In this document: piece by piece, positions 26,571 to 35,862 of the stretch
Layout of the letters: every line of letters starts with the position of its first letter
Position numbering within the stretch: the first letter of the stretch is position 1
NCBI GenBank assembly: GCA_030527205.1
Contig: JAUNBG010000030.1
Span: 1-39,482 of the forward strand
DNA: 39,482 nucleotides
Reading direction: 5' to 3'
DNA from: Planctomycetia bacterium
GTDB taxonomy: Bacteria > Planctomycetota > Planctomycetia > Pirellulales > Thermoguttaceae
Made by a program: the position numbers and the translations under genes
Notes under the pieces: model-generated
Told to the model about the DNA's origin: nothing
Seen by the model: the letters and a program-made list of their open reading frames with translations, nothing else
Databases searched by the model: none

Positions 26571-28262
26571 ATGAGAAGAATGTTCTATTCAACAATTGTT
26601 TTCATTTTGATGACGTTCATTTTTAGTTCGATGGCGTCATTTACAGGGTTATCATCGGAGACGTTAATGGCCCAGACGACGACAAAAAAGGAACGACTTC
26701 TTGCCCATAAATCGCCTTTGGTTCGAGCCGTTGCTGAAGCGAGTTTATCGGTTGTCAGTATTCAGGGAGAAAAACAATATGAATCGGTCAACTTAAAACA
26801 GGGAACGGCCAACTCGCGTTCAGAGAGTCGAACGTCAGTTCCGGTCAAAGAAAATACAACTCATATTGGAATGGGAAGCGGCGTTATTATTGATGAACGC
26901 GGTTATATTTTGACCAATAATCATGTTGTCAAAGATTTGCTGAAAATCCAGATTATTACAAATGACGAAACGGTTTATCGAGATGTCGAATTCATTCGCA
27001 ATGACGTTTCAACGGATTTAGCTCTATTAAAGATCAACCCTTTGAATCCATTAAAAAAGATCAAATTTGGCAAATCATCCGAAGTTCTTCCAGGCGAAGA
27101 CGTTTATGCGATCGGTAACCCATACGGTTTACAAGGCTCTATAACGCGCGGAATCATTAGCGGATTGAATCGTCCCTTGAAATCAAGCGAAACAATTTCC
27201 TATGACAGCGTTATTCAAACCGATGCGGCGATTAATCCCGGCAATTCTGGCGGTCCATTGATTAATATGGACGGCGAAATGATCGGTTTAAATGCTGCTG
27301 TTCGAGAAGACGCTCAAAATATCGCGTTTGTTATTCCTGTTGACATTGTTAAAGACGTTGTTAATCGAATGTTGAGTCAATCCGTCGCCAAAATGACGCA
27401 TTATGGAATGGAATTCAAAACGGTCGATATTGATTCAGAAGAATATCCTTTTTCCGAAAATAAAGGAGACTGCTTGATCGTTGATTCCGTAACTCCGAGA
27501 AGTCCGGCTTCTTCGGCAGGAATCGAAAAAGGGGATGTCATTCTTACCTCAAATCAATATGAGATTCATTCTCCATTGGATTTTACTTGTTCCCTGATTG
27601 GTATTTCATTAATGGATTCCGTTGATATAAAGCTTTATCGACAGGGCAATGAAATCGAATCGAATCTGGCATTCAGCAATTTGGCAACAAAACGCGATGA
27701 AATATTAGCTCTGAAAGATCGTCATTCCAATCTTTCCGATCCGATTTCGCTGCCCAAAAGCAGTTCACTCAATCTTCAATCGGCAAATACCAACCCTTCT
27801 TATGGGGCAGCGCCAGACAGGAATCAAAATGCGTCGTTGGTTTCTGACATTTCCAATCATTTATCGGCAAATGATTCCATCAAAAAAGCGCAAGAGGTTC
27901 GCCGTTTTTTTGGCATTGAGATTCAGGACATTTCTTTAAACGAATATCAGAAGCGTTTTCCAAGTTTGACAGTCATTTCAATCGGAGAGATCAACATCAT
28001 TCCTTCAGGAGGCGTTTTGGTTAATTCTGTCATCCAGGATTGCCAATTTCTTTCAAGCGAAATTCAAAAAGGAGACGTTATTTTCGGATTTGTTGTTGGA
28101 GATTTGGAAGAAAACCAATTGGGAATAACAACCTTGGATCATCTTTATTATATTGCTCAAAAATGGGACGAATATGCCGCTCTTTCACCAGATCAAAAGG
28201 CGAAGTTTTATTTAATTCGCGATAACAAGCCGTATTTTCTCGAAATTAATATGGTTAAATAA
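26571..28262 (+). CDS. degP: DegP/HtrA-family periplasmic serine protease
   Basis: A trypsin-like protease with PDZ domains that degrades or handles misfolded envelope proteins. The start at 26571 gives a signal peptide (MRRMFYSTIVFILMTFIFSS, cleavage near LMA-QT); 29 in-frame codons upstream are not signal-like. The catalytic triad is complete: H118 in TNNHVV, D149 in STDLALL and S226 in GNSGGP. A first PDZ domain spans about 300-370 (SPASSAGIEKGDVILTSN). After a Ser/Asn-rich linker (about 395-450) the C-terminal part (about 455-560) is a diverged second PDZ-like region (GGVLVNSVIQDC, then IQKGDVIFGFV). The length of 563 aa fits two-PDZ HtrA proteins. Followed by two tandem copies of the dispersed repeat. 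Confidence 0.92.
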   Translation: MRRMFYSTIVFILMTFIFSSMASFTGLSSETLMAQTTTKKERLLAHKSPLVRAVAEASLSVVSIQGEKQYESVNLKQGTANSRSESRTSVPVKENTTHIGMGSGVIIDERGYILTNNHVVKDLLKIQIITNDETVYRDVEFIRNDVSTDLALLKINPLNPLKKIKFGKSSEVLPGEDVYAIGNPYGLQGSITRGIISGLNRPLKSSETISYDSVIQTDAAINPGNSGGPLINMDGEMIGLNAAVREDAQNIAFVIPVDIVKDVVNRMLSQSVAKMTHYGMEFKTVDIDSEEYPFSENKGDCLIVDSVTPRSPASSAGIEKGDVILTSNQYEIHSPLDFTCSLIGISLMDSVDIKLYRQGNEIESNLAFSNLATKRDEILALKDRHSNLSDPISLPKSSSLNLQSANTNPSYGAAPDRNQNASLVSDISNHLSANDSIKKAQEVRRFFGIEIQDISLNEYQKRFPSLTVISIGEINIIPSGGVLVNSVIQDCQFLSSEIQKGDVIFGFVVGDLEENQLGITTLDHLYYIAQKWDEYAALSPDQKAKFYLIRDNKPYFLEINMVK

Positions 28263-28285
28263 TAAAGCGACTTGTCCTTTTGAAT

Positions 28286-28583
28286 GAGCGACCAACGGGA
28301 GCGGCGCCCTGCCAACGGAGCGGCAGCTCCAATCGGGATGCAACGCCCTTGCGTTGCCGCGATGCAACCGCGCAGGTTGCCCGTCGGAGACAAAATCGTT
28401 CGATTTTCTCGAACGTCCTTGTTCAGAAACAGCGAAGCATTTTGATTTTCGTCCCACATAAAATCAAAGTTGAACTCCCTTGCAAGTCGAAACGACGATC
28501 AACCGTCCAACTCCCATTCGCCCCCCGGGACGAAAATCAGCTCGAAAAAAGAGACGCAAGTCAATTTTTTTCGAGAAAATCGT
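28286..28583 (+). repeat. ~309-bp structured repeat, tandem copy 1
   Basis: It is repeated at a period of 309 bases by the copy to its right, with only a few differences (AATCGGGATGC here against GCCCGGAATGC there). Three small stem-loops follow each other in the left part: GGAGC-GGCA-GCTCC, GCAACGC-CCTT-GCGTTGC and GCAACC-GCGCA-GGTTGC. The right end carries CTCGAAAAAA paired with TTTTTTTCGAG (28541-28575). Confidence 0.92.
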
Positions 28584-28892
28584 TCGATTAACCCCAGCGA
28601 CCAACGGGAGCGGCGCCCTGCCAACGGAGCGGCAGCTCCGCCCGGAATGCAACGCCCTTGCGTTGCCGCGATGCAACCGCGCAGGTTGCCCGTCGGAGAC
28701 AAAATCGTTCGATTTTCTCGAACGTCCTTGTTCAGAAACAGCGAAGCATTTTGATTTTCGTCCCACATAAAATCAAAGTTGAACTCCCTTGCAAGTCGAA
28801 ACGACGATCAACCGTCCAACTCCCATTCGCCCCCCGGGACGAAAATCAGCTCGAAAAAAGAGACGCAAGTCAATTTTTTTCGAGAAAATCGT
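28584..28892 (+). repeat. ~309-bp structured repeat, tandem copy 2
   Basis: Nearly identical to copy 1 and in the same direction, with the same stem-loops; the right-hand hairpin is at 28850-28884. Its left boundary GATTAACCCCAGCGA is shared with the copy at 10314 but not with tandem copy 1, so this copy is the more complete one. The element ends about 30 bases from the stop of the oxidoreductase gene. Confidence 0.92.
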
Positions 28893-28925
28893 TCTTTTCG
28901 TTACTCTTTTGATCTATTCTCGAAT

Positions 28926-30356
28926 TCAACAAACTTTTTTAATTTCGGAATTCCAACCGAGATCAACAGCGGTTCGATTTTTTTGATGAATATTCGGTTC
29001 AGTAAACAGCGAATCGATATAATCATGAAGTTCATCCAGAGAATAAAGATTGAGATGTTTTGAAACAGCGGCGAGAAAAACAGTATTGGCCATTTTAACA
29101 TTTCCAGCTTGAATGGCAAGATCAGAAGCCTCAACGCGATAAAGCGGAGCCGCCAGTTGATCAGGAACCTGATCAATCATTGAACCATTATAAAAGATAA
29201 TTCCCTGATCCGAGACCAAAGGGGCAAATCGAAAGAGCGACGGTTTATTCATTGCGATAAGAATATTGGGGCGTTCGACGATTGGCGATCCGATCATTTT
29301 TTCGCTCAAAACAACGGAACAATTGGCAACGCCGCCTCGAACTTCAGGTCCATAAGAGGGCAACCATGTTACTTCGAGCCCTTTTTGAAGAGCGAGATTC
29401 GCGAACGCATGCCCCAACGACAGAACGCCCTGGCCGCCAAATCCGGCTATTTTGATTCTCAATTCGCGACCGTTCAACGAAGTCATTCGATCGAACATTT
29501 TCGTAGGTCGAATATCCAGTTTTTCGATAACCGTTTGAAAATCGAGAACGGCGAGTTTTCGTATTTGCGGCTGCCGCGTTTCAACAACATCCTTAAGAAT
29601 GCCAAGCGGATAGATTTTGACAACTTCCTCGTCAATCCAACGACAGGCCTCGACCGGCGTTTTATGCCAATTCGTTGGACAGGGAGCCAGAATTTCCAGA
29701 AAGACGAACCCTTTCTGATCTTTTTGAGCTTGAAGACCGCGTTGAATCAGTTTTTTCGTTTCGAGAATATTTTTGGGCGAACTGATTGATGATCTTGCGA
29801 CAAGAATGGGCGACTCCAATCCGGCGATCAATTCGGCCATTTTTATTGGCGGACCATCATTGAGCAGCGATCGGCCATAAGGAGAAGTTGTTGTTTTTTG
29901 ACCGAGCAGAGTTGTCGGCGCCATTTGGCCGCCGGTCATTCCATAATTTGAGTTATTAATAAAAATAACGATCATATTTTCGCCGCGATTGGCTGCATGA
30001 ATAATATGACTTGTTCCAATAGCGGCCAGATCGCCGTCTCCCTGATAAGAAATCGTTATGGCGTCAGAATGACATCTTGAAACAGCGGTTGCCAAAGCAG
30101 GCGCTCGTCCATGCGGCGAAGAAATGCAAGCCGTTTCAAAATAATAATACATAAAAACAGCGCAGCCAACCGGCGCAATGAGAATCGTTTTGTCCTGTAT
30201 TTCCAAATCGTCGAGCGATTGAGCCAACAATTTATGAACGATTCCGTGACCGCAACCGGGACAATAATGCGTTGTCTGCAAATTGCCATTTTTTCCTTTT
30301 CGATCGAAAGAAGCAAAAAACGAAGCTGGCTTCTCAAGGGGTTCCGAACGTTTCAT
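28926..30356 (-). CDS. 2-oxoacid:ferredoxin oxidoreductase, fused beta (TPP) and gamma subunits
   Basis: Enzymes of this family oxidise 2-oxo acids to acyl-CoA with ferredoxin as electron acceptor, or run in reverse, in anaerobes. Residues 1-285 are the TPP-binding beta subunit: YCPGCGHG with C32 and C35, GDGDLAAIG (106-114) with NNSNYGMTGG (134-143) for TPP/Mg binding, and CPTNW near 226. Residues about 298-476 are the gamma subunit: GFGGQGVLSLG (305 on), then YGPEVRGGVANCSVVLS and RPNILIAMN. The pattern is closest to 2-oxoisovalerate (Vor)-type enzymes, so branched-chain 2-oxo acids are a likely but unproven substrate. The alpha subunit and ferredoxin-like delta subunit are not adjacent; a terminator at 30535 closes the upstream unit. 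The 476-aa fusion is intact. Confidence 0.88.
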   Translation of the reverse strand: MKRSEPLEKPASFFASFDRKGKNGNLQTTHYCPGCGHGIVHKLLAQSLDDLEIQDKTILIAPVGCAVFMYYYFETACISSPHGRAPALATAVSRCHSDAITISYQGDGDLAAIGTSHIIHAANRGENMIVIFINNSNYGMTGGQMAPTTLLGQKTTTSPYGRSLLNDGPPIKMAELIAGLESPILVARSSISSPKNILETKKLIQRGLQAQKDQKGFVFLEILAPCPTNWHKTPVEACRWIDEEVVKIYPLGILKDVVETRQPQIRKLAVLDFQTVIEKLDIRPTKMFDRMTSLNGRELRIKIAGFGGQGVLSLGHAFANLALQKGLEVTWLPSYGPEVRGGVANCSVVLSEKMIGSPIVERPNILIAMNKPSLFRFAPLVSDQGIIFYNGSMIDQVPDQLAAPLYRVEASDLAIQAGNVKMANTVFLAAVSKHLNLYSLDELHDYIDSLFTEPNIHQKNRTAVDLGWNSEIKKVC

Positions 30357-30534
30357 TTTGATCTCTTTTCAATATACTTTCTAAAACGTCTCTAACTATC
30401 AGCTTTCAACTATCAACACTCCCCCTCTTCTCGGCGAGAGAGAAAACAGAATCCATTTCGAGCGGTTTCAGAACTTTCATTTATTCTTTTATCATTTTAT
30501 AAATAATTGCTTTTCTGACAATAACAAAAGAAAA

Positions 30535-30563
30535 AACCCGTTTGAATTTATTTCAAACGGGTT
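30535..30563 (-). terminator. Rho-independent terminator of the lipoprotein gene
   Basis: AACCCGTTTGAA (30535-30546) pairs perfectly with TTCAAACGGGTT (30552-30563) around a five-base loop. On the minus strand the stem is followed by a T-rich run, 60 bases past the stop of the lipoprotein gene at 30624. Confidence 0.92.
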
Positions 30564-30623
30564 CGTAAAACGAGCTATTTTCCAAAGTTAAAAAATTGGA
30601 AAACTTCGATTAATCGGGCAAAT

Positions 30624-31115
30624 CTATTCAACAACCGGTTTGGCTCCTTTGGAAACTTTTTCAGGTTGAAAATCGGTTTTGATATCATAATCGAAAATAT
30701 TCTTTTTCCCTTTAACAACTTCAAACTCGATTGTACTTCCAACGTTAAACTCGGGAGGAACAACGGTTACTGTATACTCATGTTCGAATAATGTATCAGC
30801 TGTCGCGTAATCGTCGGTTCTTTTATCGAACGTTGCCAAAGCGCTTATCCGAACAATATATTTTCCAGGTTTAACGCCATCTTGACCTGTCAACAGATAT
30901 TTTCCGGTCATAATCTGCCCATGACCGCCAGCCGTTTTATCGCCATCGACCGGATCAAAATGGATTCCGGCGCTTCCTTGAAGAGGTTCGCCATTGAGCG
31001 TAATCATTCCGCTGACATTTTCCCGACCATCCGGATTCTTTTTCTCGCAACCCGTCAGATTGAAAAGAATGAGACAGCATAATGAAACAAATGCTATTTT
31101 GAATATCTTGTTCAT
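30624..31115 (-). CDS. Planctomycete-type small lipoprotein (beta-sandwich)
   Basis: A 163-aa exported lipoprotein: the signal sequence ends in LTGC with the lipidated C23. The mature part begins with GMITLNGEPLQGSAGIHFDP and contains KPGKYIVRISA, the pattern of small transthyretin/carboxypeptidase-regulatory-like beta-sandwiches often found in planctomycetes next to DUF1559 genes. It follows the DUF1559 gene at 31274 by 158 bases and is closed by a clear terminator, so the two probably form one transcript. Function is not known; surface or periplasmic binding is a guess from the fold. Start context is weak (AAAAGTAA). Confidence 0.8.
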   Translation of the reverse strand: MNKIFKIAFVSLCCLILFNLTGCEKKNPDGRENVSGMITLNGEPLQGSAGIHFDPVDGDKTAGGHGQIMTGKYLLTGQDGVKPGKYIVRISALATFDKRTDDYATADTLFEHEYTVTVVPPEFNVGSTIEFEVVKGKKNIFDYDIKTDFQPEKVSKGAKPVVE

Positions 31116-31273
31116 TAAATTACTTTTTTACGTTAATGTTATAAAATAAAAAACGATTCTCAGGAAACCCCTCAAGAACATTTTGAAACGTTTGTCCAAA
31201 ATGTTCTCAAGATATTTCAAGTGAATTCACAATACATCACGATCGCTCTAAAACATTACAAAACAACGACTTA

Positions 31274-32413
31274 CTAAAGACCTGATGTCGCTTCGCCGCC
31301 TGCTGCGGTTCCCATTGCTCTCCAAGCGGCTCGATTGATTGTATCGGAGAAGAAATGAACACTTCCGTCGCCCATTGCCGCATTGACGCCGCCCGGATGT
31401 CGGCTTCTGGCGCTGATACGAATTTCGTAATAAGAACGAGTACTGGTTTCAACAACGCAAGGGCATTTCAGCGTTACAATTCTGTTCGGAGCATGGCAAT
31501 AGCCACTTGACATCAATTCATCAGGCTGTTGCGTATTCGGTTCATAATAAGCAGAAAAGAAAGCAGCGTCAGAACGATAAGGACCTCCTCGGAAGTCGCT
31601 GTATGTCGCGTTATGGGAAGGATCGCTTGACGTTTGAATCATTTCAGAAAACGCCAATGTATTGGAAAGACCGTCAACCGCTTTCGACAGATTGACTTTA
31701 GCATAATTAGCTTCGGAGAGTTTGGCAAGTCGGGATTCCGCCGTGCCGCCGATTCCGCTTCCCATTCCATAGAGAGCCTGACCATTTTCAACAACATCAT
31801 TGGGATCGCCGCCCGCGCCATGAAGAGCCCAATAAGTCGGGGCCCAACCTAATGGATCAGCTGTATAACCGATTGCTGTGCTTCCGCCGCAAGCGATATA
31901 ATTGATTTTCGGCCAGGTTCCACTTCCTGTCCGGAATTCCGCAATTGGGCTTGACGGACAGACATAAGCGGGAACCATATCCTGCCAGGCCAGGCGATTC
32001 TGTTGACGATCATAACGACCGCCTTCCGTCAAATCGGAAGCGTTATAAACCCAACCGCCTCGACCAGACGTTGCTCCCCAGGCGACATATTCAACGCTCA
32101 TACTTTCATAACGAGCGGTTTGTTCGATATAAGGAAGCAAGAAAGTAACCCAGGTCATGAAGTTCCAATCTCGACCGCCAGCAGGAAAATAACCGTTGTT
32201 GGCGTCCGCGTGAACATGACTTCCCAATGCAATCTGTTTCAGATTGTTTGTGCATTGCATGCGTCGCGCTGCTTCTCGAGCCGCCTGAACTGCCGGCAAA
32301 AGCAGACCAATAAGAATACCGATAATAGCAATAACAACAAGAAGTTCAACAAGAGTAAATCCCTTCTTTCGGGAGCTTTTGCCCCCCCCCATTTTAACAT
32401 TTGTAAATAACAT
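31274..32413 (-). CDS. DUF1559 prepilin-like protein (with poly-G tract)
   Basis: A 379-aa protein with a type IV pilin/type II pseudopilin N-terminus: basic SSRKKG, then the cleavage site G/FTLVELL and a hydrophobic helix running to about residue 45, followed by [21 protein letters not shown]. The C-terminal half carries the family's H-X9-DG motif ([18 protein letters not shown]). Such proteins are expected to be exported by a type II/IV machinery and are massively expanded in Planctomycetota; their role is unknown. A run of nine G on the coding strand follows the ATG of codon 8 (32382-32390), see findings. The start has GGAAGG seven bases upstream. The first 80-170 bases are almost identical to the paralogue at 34439. 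Confidence 0.92.
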   Translation of the reverse strand: MLFTNVKMGGGKSSRKKGFTLVELLVVIAIIGILIGLLLPAVQAAREAARRMQCTNNLKQIALGSHVHADANNGYFPAGGRDWNFMTWVTFLLPYIEQTARYESMSVEYVAWGATSGRGGWVYNASDLTEGGRYDRQQNRLAWQDMVPAYVCPSSPIAEFRTGSGTWPKINYIACGGSTAIGYTADPLGWAPTYWALHGAGGDPNDVVENGQALYGMGSGIGGTAESRLAKLSEANYAKVNLSKAVDGLSNTLAFSEMIQTSSDPSHNATYSDFRGGPYRSDAAFFSAYYEPNTQQPDELMSSGYCHAPNRIVTLKCPCVVETSTRSYYEIRISARSRHPGGVNAAMGDGSVHFFSDTINRAAWRAMGTAAGGEATSGL

Positions 32414-32837
32414 ATTTTTCCTTCCAGTAAAAATAATGGTCTATGGAATGGATCATATTTAATCGTTAACAACAAAAAAATAAATATGATCTTTCCAACT
32501 TGATTTATAACAAATAAAACAATGATCCGTGTCCCGGTTCACTCAAAAAGAGCATCAAGTTTTATTAGTTGACATTAAGCTCAATAATCACTTTTATCAA
32601 TTAAATTGAATTATAAAAGATAACAGAAAACTTGTCAAGGAATTCGTTTATTTTCTCAAATCAAAAAGATTTAAATAGGATGTTCAAAAAAACCGCTTAG
32701 AACGCAGACGTCCCGCCCGCGTTCCAGTCCTGGACTTCCGCGTTTCGCTCTGTCCGTTTGTATTCGATCAACAATAAATACAATTTTAACAATGAATACA
32801 ATATTGACTATGAATACAACATTGACAAAGCAACAGT
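32414..32837. other. Intergenic region between the two DUF1559/lipoprotein pairs
   Basis: AT-rich sequence that should include the promoter of the DUF1559 gene at 32413. Around 32680-32730 a degraded piece of the 110-bp repeat is visible (AAAAAAACCGCTTAGAACGC followed by AGACGTCCCGCCCGC). Three short ATACAAT/ACAATTT-type repeats lie at about 32760-32830. No gene is supported. Confidence 0.5.
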
Positions 32838-33290
32838 TTACTCGCTGGCAGGAACGACAATGTCAAAAGTCATCGATTTTTCAACTTTGCATCGAAGCGG
32901 CGAAGATTGAACTTCTGTATACTCTTTGGCGACCAAAGGAGAAAATGTTGTCATTTGGACCATATTGGCTTGCCCGGTTTCACTGTTGATTCCGTTGGCA
33001 ACCTCAAATTGTTCGCCTGGTTTCATCGCTCCATTAATATAAACAATATATTCGCCTCGAGGAAGTCCGTCATTCTCCTTTAGGGTTCCCATTTGATATT
33101 TACCGTTTTCAATGGCGCCCACAGCAGAGAATGTATCCTGTTCAAAAATAACGCGGCCACTTTGAATGGGAGTTCCGTCCTCCAATTTGACTGTCCCGGA
33201 TACTTTGACATTTCCGTTGCATCCTGTTGCAAGACAAACCAGAGCGATCAAGGATAACAACGAAAATGTATTAAACGATATCATTTTCAT
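32838..33290 (-). CDS. Planctomycete-type small lipoprotein (second pair)
   Basis: A 150-aa lipoprotein whose signal sequence ends in ATGC with lipidated C24. The mature part begins VKVSGTVKLEDGTPIQSGRV and contains LPRGEYIVYING, again the small beta-sandwich type seen at 30624-31115. It starts 33 bases after the DUF1559 gene at 33324 and is probably co-transcribed with it. Compared with its counterpart it shares the layout but little sequence. One further Cys occurs late in the protein (SSPLRCKVEK). AGGTTTT upstream of the ATG may serve as ribosome binding site. Confidence 0.8.
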   Translation of the reverse strand: MKMISFNTFSLLSLIALVCLATGCNGNVKVSGTVKLEDGTPIQSGRVIFEQDTFSAVGAIENGKYQMGTLKENDGLPRGEYIVYINGAMKPGEQFEVANGINSETGQANMVQMTTFSPLVAKEYTEVQSSPLRCKVEKSMTFDIVVPASE

Positions 33291-33323
33291 GATAAAACCT
33301 TTCCTGTTGGAATGACGGATTGA

Positions 33324-34439
33324 TTACGGCAATGCAACCGATTCGCCGTCTTGCGTATTGGAGAAAGCGGCGAGAATTCGATAAGGAGTCGTTGTCGCAA
33401 CAGGACGCACAGAACCGTCGCCCATGACAAAGTTACAAATTCCCGGATGCCAGCTTCCAAAAGCATAATGATGCGTTGGAACATATTGATTTTGACGAAA
33501 ATCGTTTGGGCCACGCGCCAAAGTAAGTTGTCCCCCCCAAGTCCAGAAAGAACGACCAATCGAATTGGTTTCCCAAGTTCCCGCCGTTAAATAAGAGCAG
33601 TCCGCCGAATAAACTTCGATTGTATCAAACCCGCCGTCTCCGGCATCTGTTTTTCCGCATTTATTAAGTCGATTTTGCGGAATATGCTTTTCGCCAATAA
33701 AAAACTGATTGGTTAATCCATCGGAAACCCAGGAAAAAGAGTCTCGAGGTTTCCAGGCATTCCAACCGTCAACGGAAATCGAATTCGGCCCGACAACTTC
33801 TGCCATTCGGAATGGCCCGGCATGATTGGAATAATCGGTCGTTCGGGATTGTTCGCTGCAGAACATCCAACCATTAGTTCCCCCTTGAACAACCGAAGAC
33901 TTAAGCATAAAAACCATTCCATAGTCGGTTTTCGGTCCAGACTGAACATTACCGGACGCGATATTATCTTCATATTGACCTTGAGCGCGACGCGTCGGGC
34001 AAACATAACAGGAAACAGACGCGAATCCTTTTTTCTGATCAACCGTTGGCGGAGTAAGCCAATCCCATTGATGATCCCACCAAATTGACCCCGACGTTTC
34101 CATTAAACCGTTCGGTTTGTTTTTCAAAACATCATAAAGAGCTTGCTGCTCAATATAAGGCATGATAAAACCATAAAATGACATTCGAATTGTATTGATA
34201 CAAACTGGCGGAATCCCATTTTGGGAATCATGAAATGTATGAATGGCCAAACCAATCTGCTTCAGATTGTTTGTGCATTGCATTCGACGCGCCGCTTCTC
34301 GAGCAGCTTGAACTGCCGGCAAAAGCAAACCAATAAGAATACCGATAATAGCAATAACAACAAGAAGTTCAACAAGAGTAAATCCCTTCTTTCGGGAGCT
34401 TTTGCCCCCTCCCCTCATTTTAACATTTGTCAACAACAT
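33324..34439 (-). CDS. DUF1559 prepilin-like protein (second pair)
   Basis: A 371-aa prepilin-like protein with the same [14 protein letters not shown]-terminus and helix as its paralogue, and the C-terminal H-X9-DG motif as [18 protein letters not shown] chose the ATG at 34439 because AGGAGG stands seven bases upstream and the protein then begins MLLTNVKM like the paralogue; 32 upstream codons are open but lack such support. The Gly-coding tract after codon 8 is interrupted here (GAGGGGAGGGGGC) and not a pure G run. Beyond the N-terminal 60 residues it diverges strongly from the other copy. Confidence 0.92.
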   Translation of the reverse strand: MLLTNVKMRGGGKSSRKKGFTLVELLVVIAIIGILIGLLLPAVQAAREAARRMQCTNNLKQIGLAIHTFHDSQNGIPPVCINTIRMSFYGFIMPYIEQQALYDVLKNKPNGLMETSGSIWWDHQWDWLTPPTVDQKKGFASVSCYVCPTRRAQGQYEDNIASGNVQSGPKTDYGMVFMLKSSVVQGGTNGWMFCSEQSRTTDYSNHAGPFRMAEVVGPNSISVDGWNAWKPRDSFSWVSDGLTNQFFIGEKHIPQNRLNKCGKTDAGDGGFDTIEVYSADCSYLTAGTWETNSIGRSFWTWGGQLTLARGPNDFRQNQYVPTHHYAFGSWHPGICNFVMGDGSVRPVATTTPYRILAAFSNTQDGESVALP

Positions 34440-34714
34440 TTTTTTGCCTCCTATGAGAGATAAATTATCAGGAAACAAATCTTCGTTTAATAAATAACGC
34501 AAAAAGAAAAATTGTTCCCATTTTACAATCAACAAAACATTGATTTTTGCAACATCTCAAAGCTGTAAAAATGTGTTTTGTTGATAAACTTATTAAAAAA
34601 TAAAATGACTAAATTTAATAGGAAAGTCTGTCGCTAACGACCTTTTTATATTTTAAAAGAATCGGGATAAATTGTCAACAAATTTCATTAAAGTTTTTAA
34701 AAATCTTTTTTTCA

Positions 34715-35611
34715 TTAACGACGCCGAAGCTTTTGACTGGGATCGGGCGCCTCTTTGGAAAGCGGTTGTTTCGGCGGTTGTTTGGACGATTCCGATGTTG
34801 AGGAAACCGATTCCTGATTGGCATTCGATAATTCAGAATCGGACGCTTCTGGATTTCCTTCGCTTTTCTGTTGATTGGCGTTCTTCTGATCGCTTGAAAA
34901 TGAAAAATGAGTTAATATATTGACCATTCCTGGCTGTCGTTGCCAAATCCAACCGTTTGGCGCATAGATCAATCCTCGAAGAAAAATGACACAAAAAGCA
35001 AAAAGGATAAAAATGAGCAATCCTTTTCCATAATCCGTTTCAAAACAGACAAAAGGGATAAATGAGGCAAACAAAGCAACCGCAACTAAATAACCCAATC
35101 CATAAAATCCGGGATTCAAATAAAACAGAATTATTTCCAACGCCAACCAGGCGAGAGACAATCCCAGGGCAACCCAAAAGGAACGTCGATAAAGTTCGTT
35201 TCCCAGAAAGATTTCCAAATCTTCTGTATCGCGAACCATCATATAGCCGAACGCTGACAACGGAAAACTGATCCCGAAAACAATGGCCGCAACAATAACG
35301 GTTTTTATCAAGCCATTGGGAACCAATCCAAGAAGAAAAGCAAACAAAACAACCGCCAGAATTCCGACAAGACTCAGCAAAACCTGGTTTCGCGTAAAAA
35401 CAAAAAGAGATCGAGAAATCGGACGCAGCGAGTCGCCTTTTTTAAACTTCTTTTTTCCCGACACAATATTGTCCGGTTCATGAACGATAAGATTTTCTTT
35501 CGGAATTTCAATGATACACGCGCATTTCGGACAAGGTCCTTTTTTGCCGGCAAACTTATCGCTCACTTGAAATCGCGTCATACAACCGGGACAAATAACA
35601 TTAATCGCCAT
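34715..35611 (-). CDS. Zinc-ribbon (MJ0042-like) multi-pass membrane protein
   Basis: The 298-aa protein starts with a zinc ribbon: C7-xx-C10 and C27-xx-C30 in VICPGCMTRFQVSDKFAGKK followed by GPCPKC. About six hydrophobic segments follow between residues about 80 and 235 (for example VLLSLVGILAVVLFAFLLGL). The C-terminus (about 240-298) is a soluble Ser/Asn/Gln-rich tail. The ATG at 35611 has AGGAG upstream; the longer frame upstream is unlikely. Planctomycetes have many such proteins, with the ribbon on the cytoplasmic side; function is unknown. Same strand as the oxidoreductase gene upstream, but a 110-bp repeat lies between them. Confidence 0.72.
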   Translation of the reverse strand: MAINVICPGCMTRFQVSDKFAGKKGPCPKCACIIEIPKENLIVHEPDNIVSGKKKFKKGDSLRPISRSLFVFTRNQVLLSLVGILAVVLFAFLLGLVPNGLIKTVIVAAIVFGISFPLSAFGYMMVRDTEDLEIFLGNELYRRSFWVALGLSLAWLALEIILFYLNPGFYGLGYLVAVALFASFIPFVCFETDYGKGLLIFILFAFCVIFLRGLIYAPNGWIWQRQPGMVNILTHFSFSSDQKNANQQKSEGNPEASDSELSNANQESVSSTSESSKQPPKQPLSKEAPDPSQKLRRR

Positions 35612-35750
35612 TATTGATTCTCCTAAACCTAAACATTCCCGAAAGACAACCAAAGACAAAAACGGGAAACCGGCTTCAACTTCTGTAAGCCGCCAGCAAC
35701 AAAGACAATACAAAACCTGAAACGCTCCCTTTTCAGGACAGAATTTATTT

Positions 35751-35862
35751 AGGAAACTCTAAAAACGCAGCTTTTTCAACAAACGTATTTCGAATAAAGC
35801 CGTTAAAACTAATTTTTGCGAACAAGACGTCCGCGCTCCTAAGGGATTTTTAGAACTTCCTT
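35751..35862 (-). repeat. 110-bp repeat, copy 3, directly after the Gfo/Idh stop
   Basis: On the minus strand it reads GAAGTTCTAAAAATCCC, starting two bases after the TAA of the oxidoreductase gene, then GCGGACGTCTTGTTCGC and TATTCGAAATACGTTTGTTG, ending TTTTTAGAGTTTCCT. It has the same orientation relative to its gene as copy 2 has to proS. Confidence 0.85.

Larger units (their letters stand above)
28263..28925. other. Intergenic region filled by tandem repeat copies
   Basis: The 663-base gap between the convergent degP and oxidoreductase genes is nearly all repeat (28286-28892). Several 60-100-codon frames are open on both strands and appear twice because the DNA is duplicated; none has a start context or composition that supports translation. 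Confidence 0.75.

Noticed and set aside
28280..28912. Duplicated 60-100-codon frames on both strands in the tandem repeats
   Set aside because: The repeat is GC-rich and poor in stops, so frames open in several phases at once; identical products simply reflect duplicated DNA, and no start context supports them.
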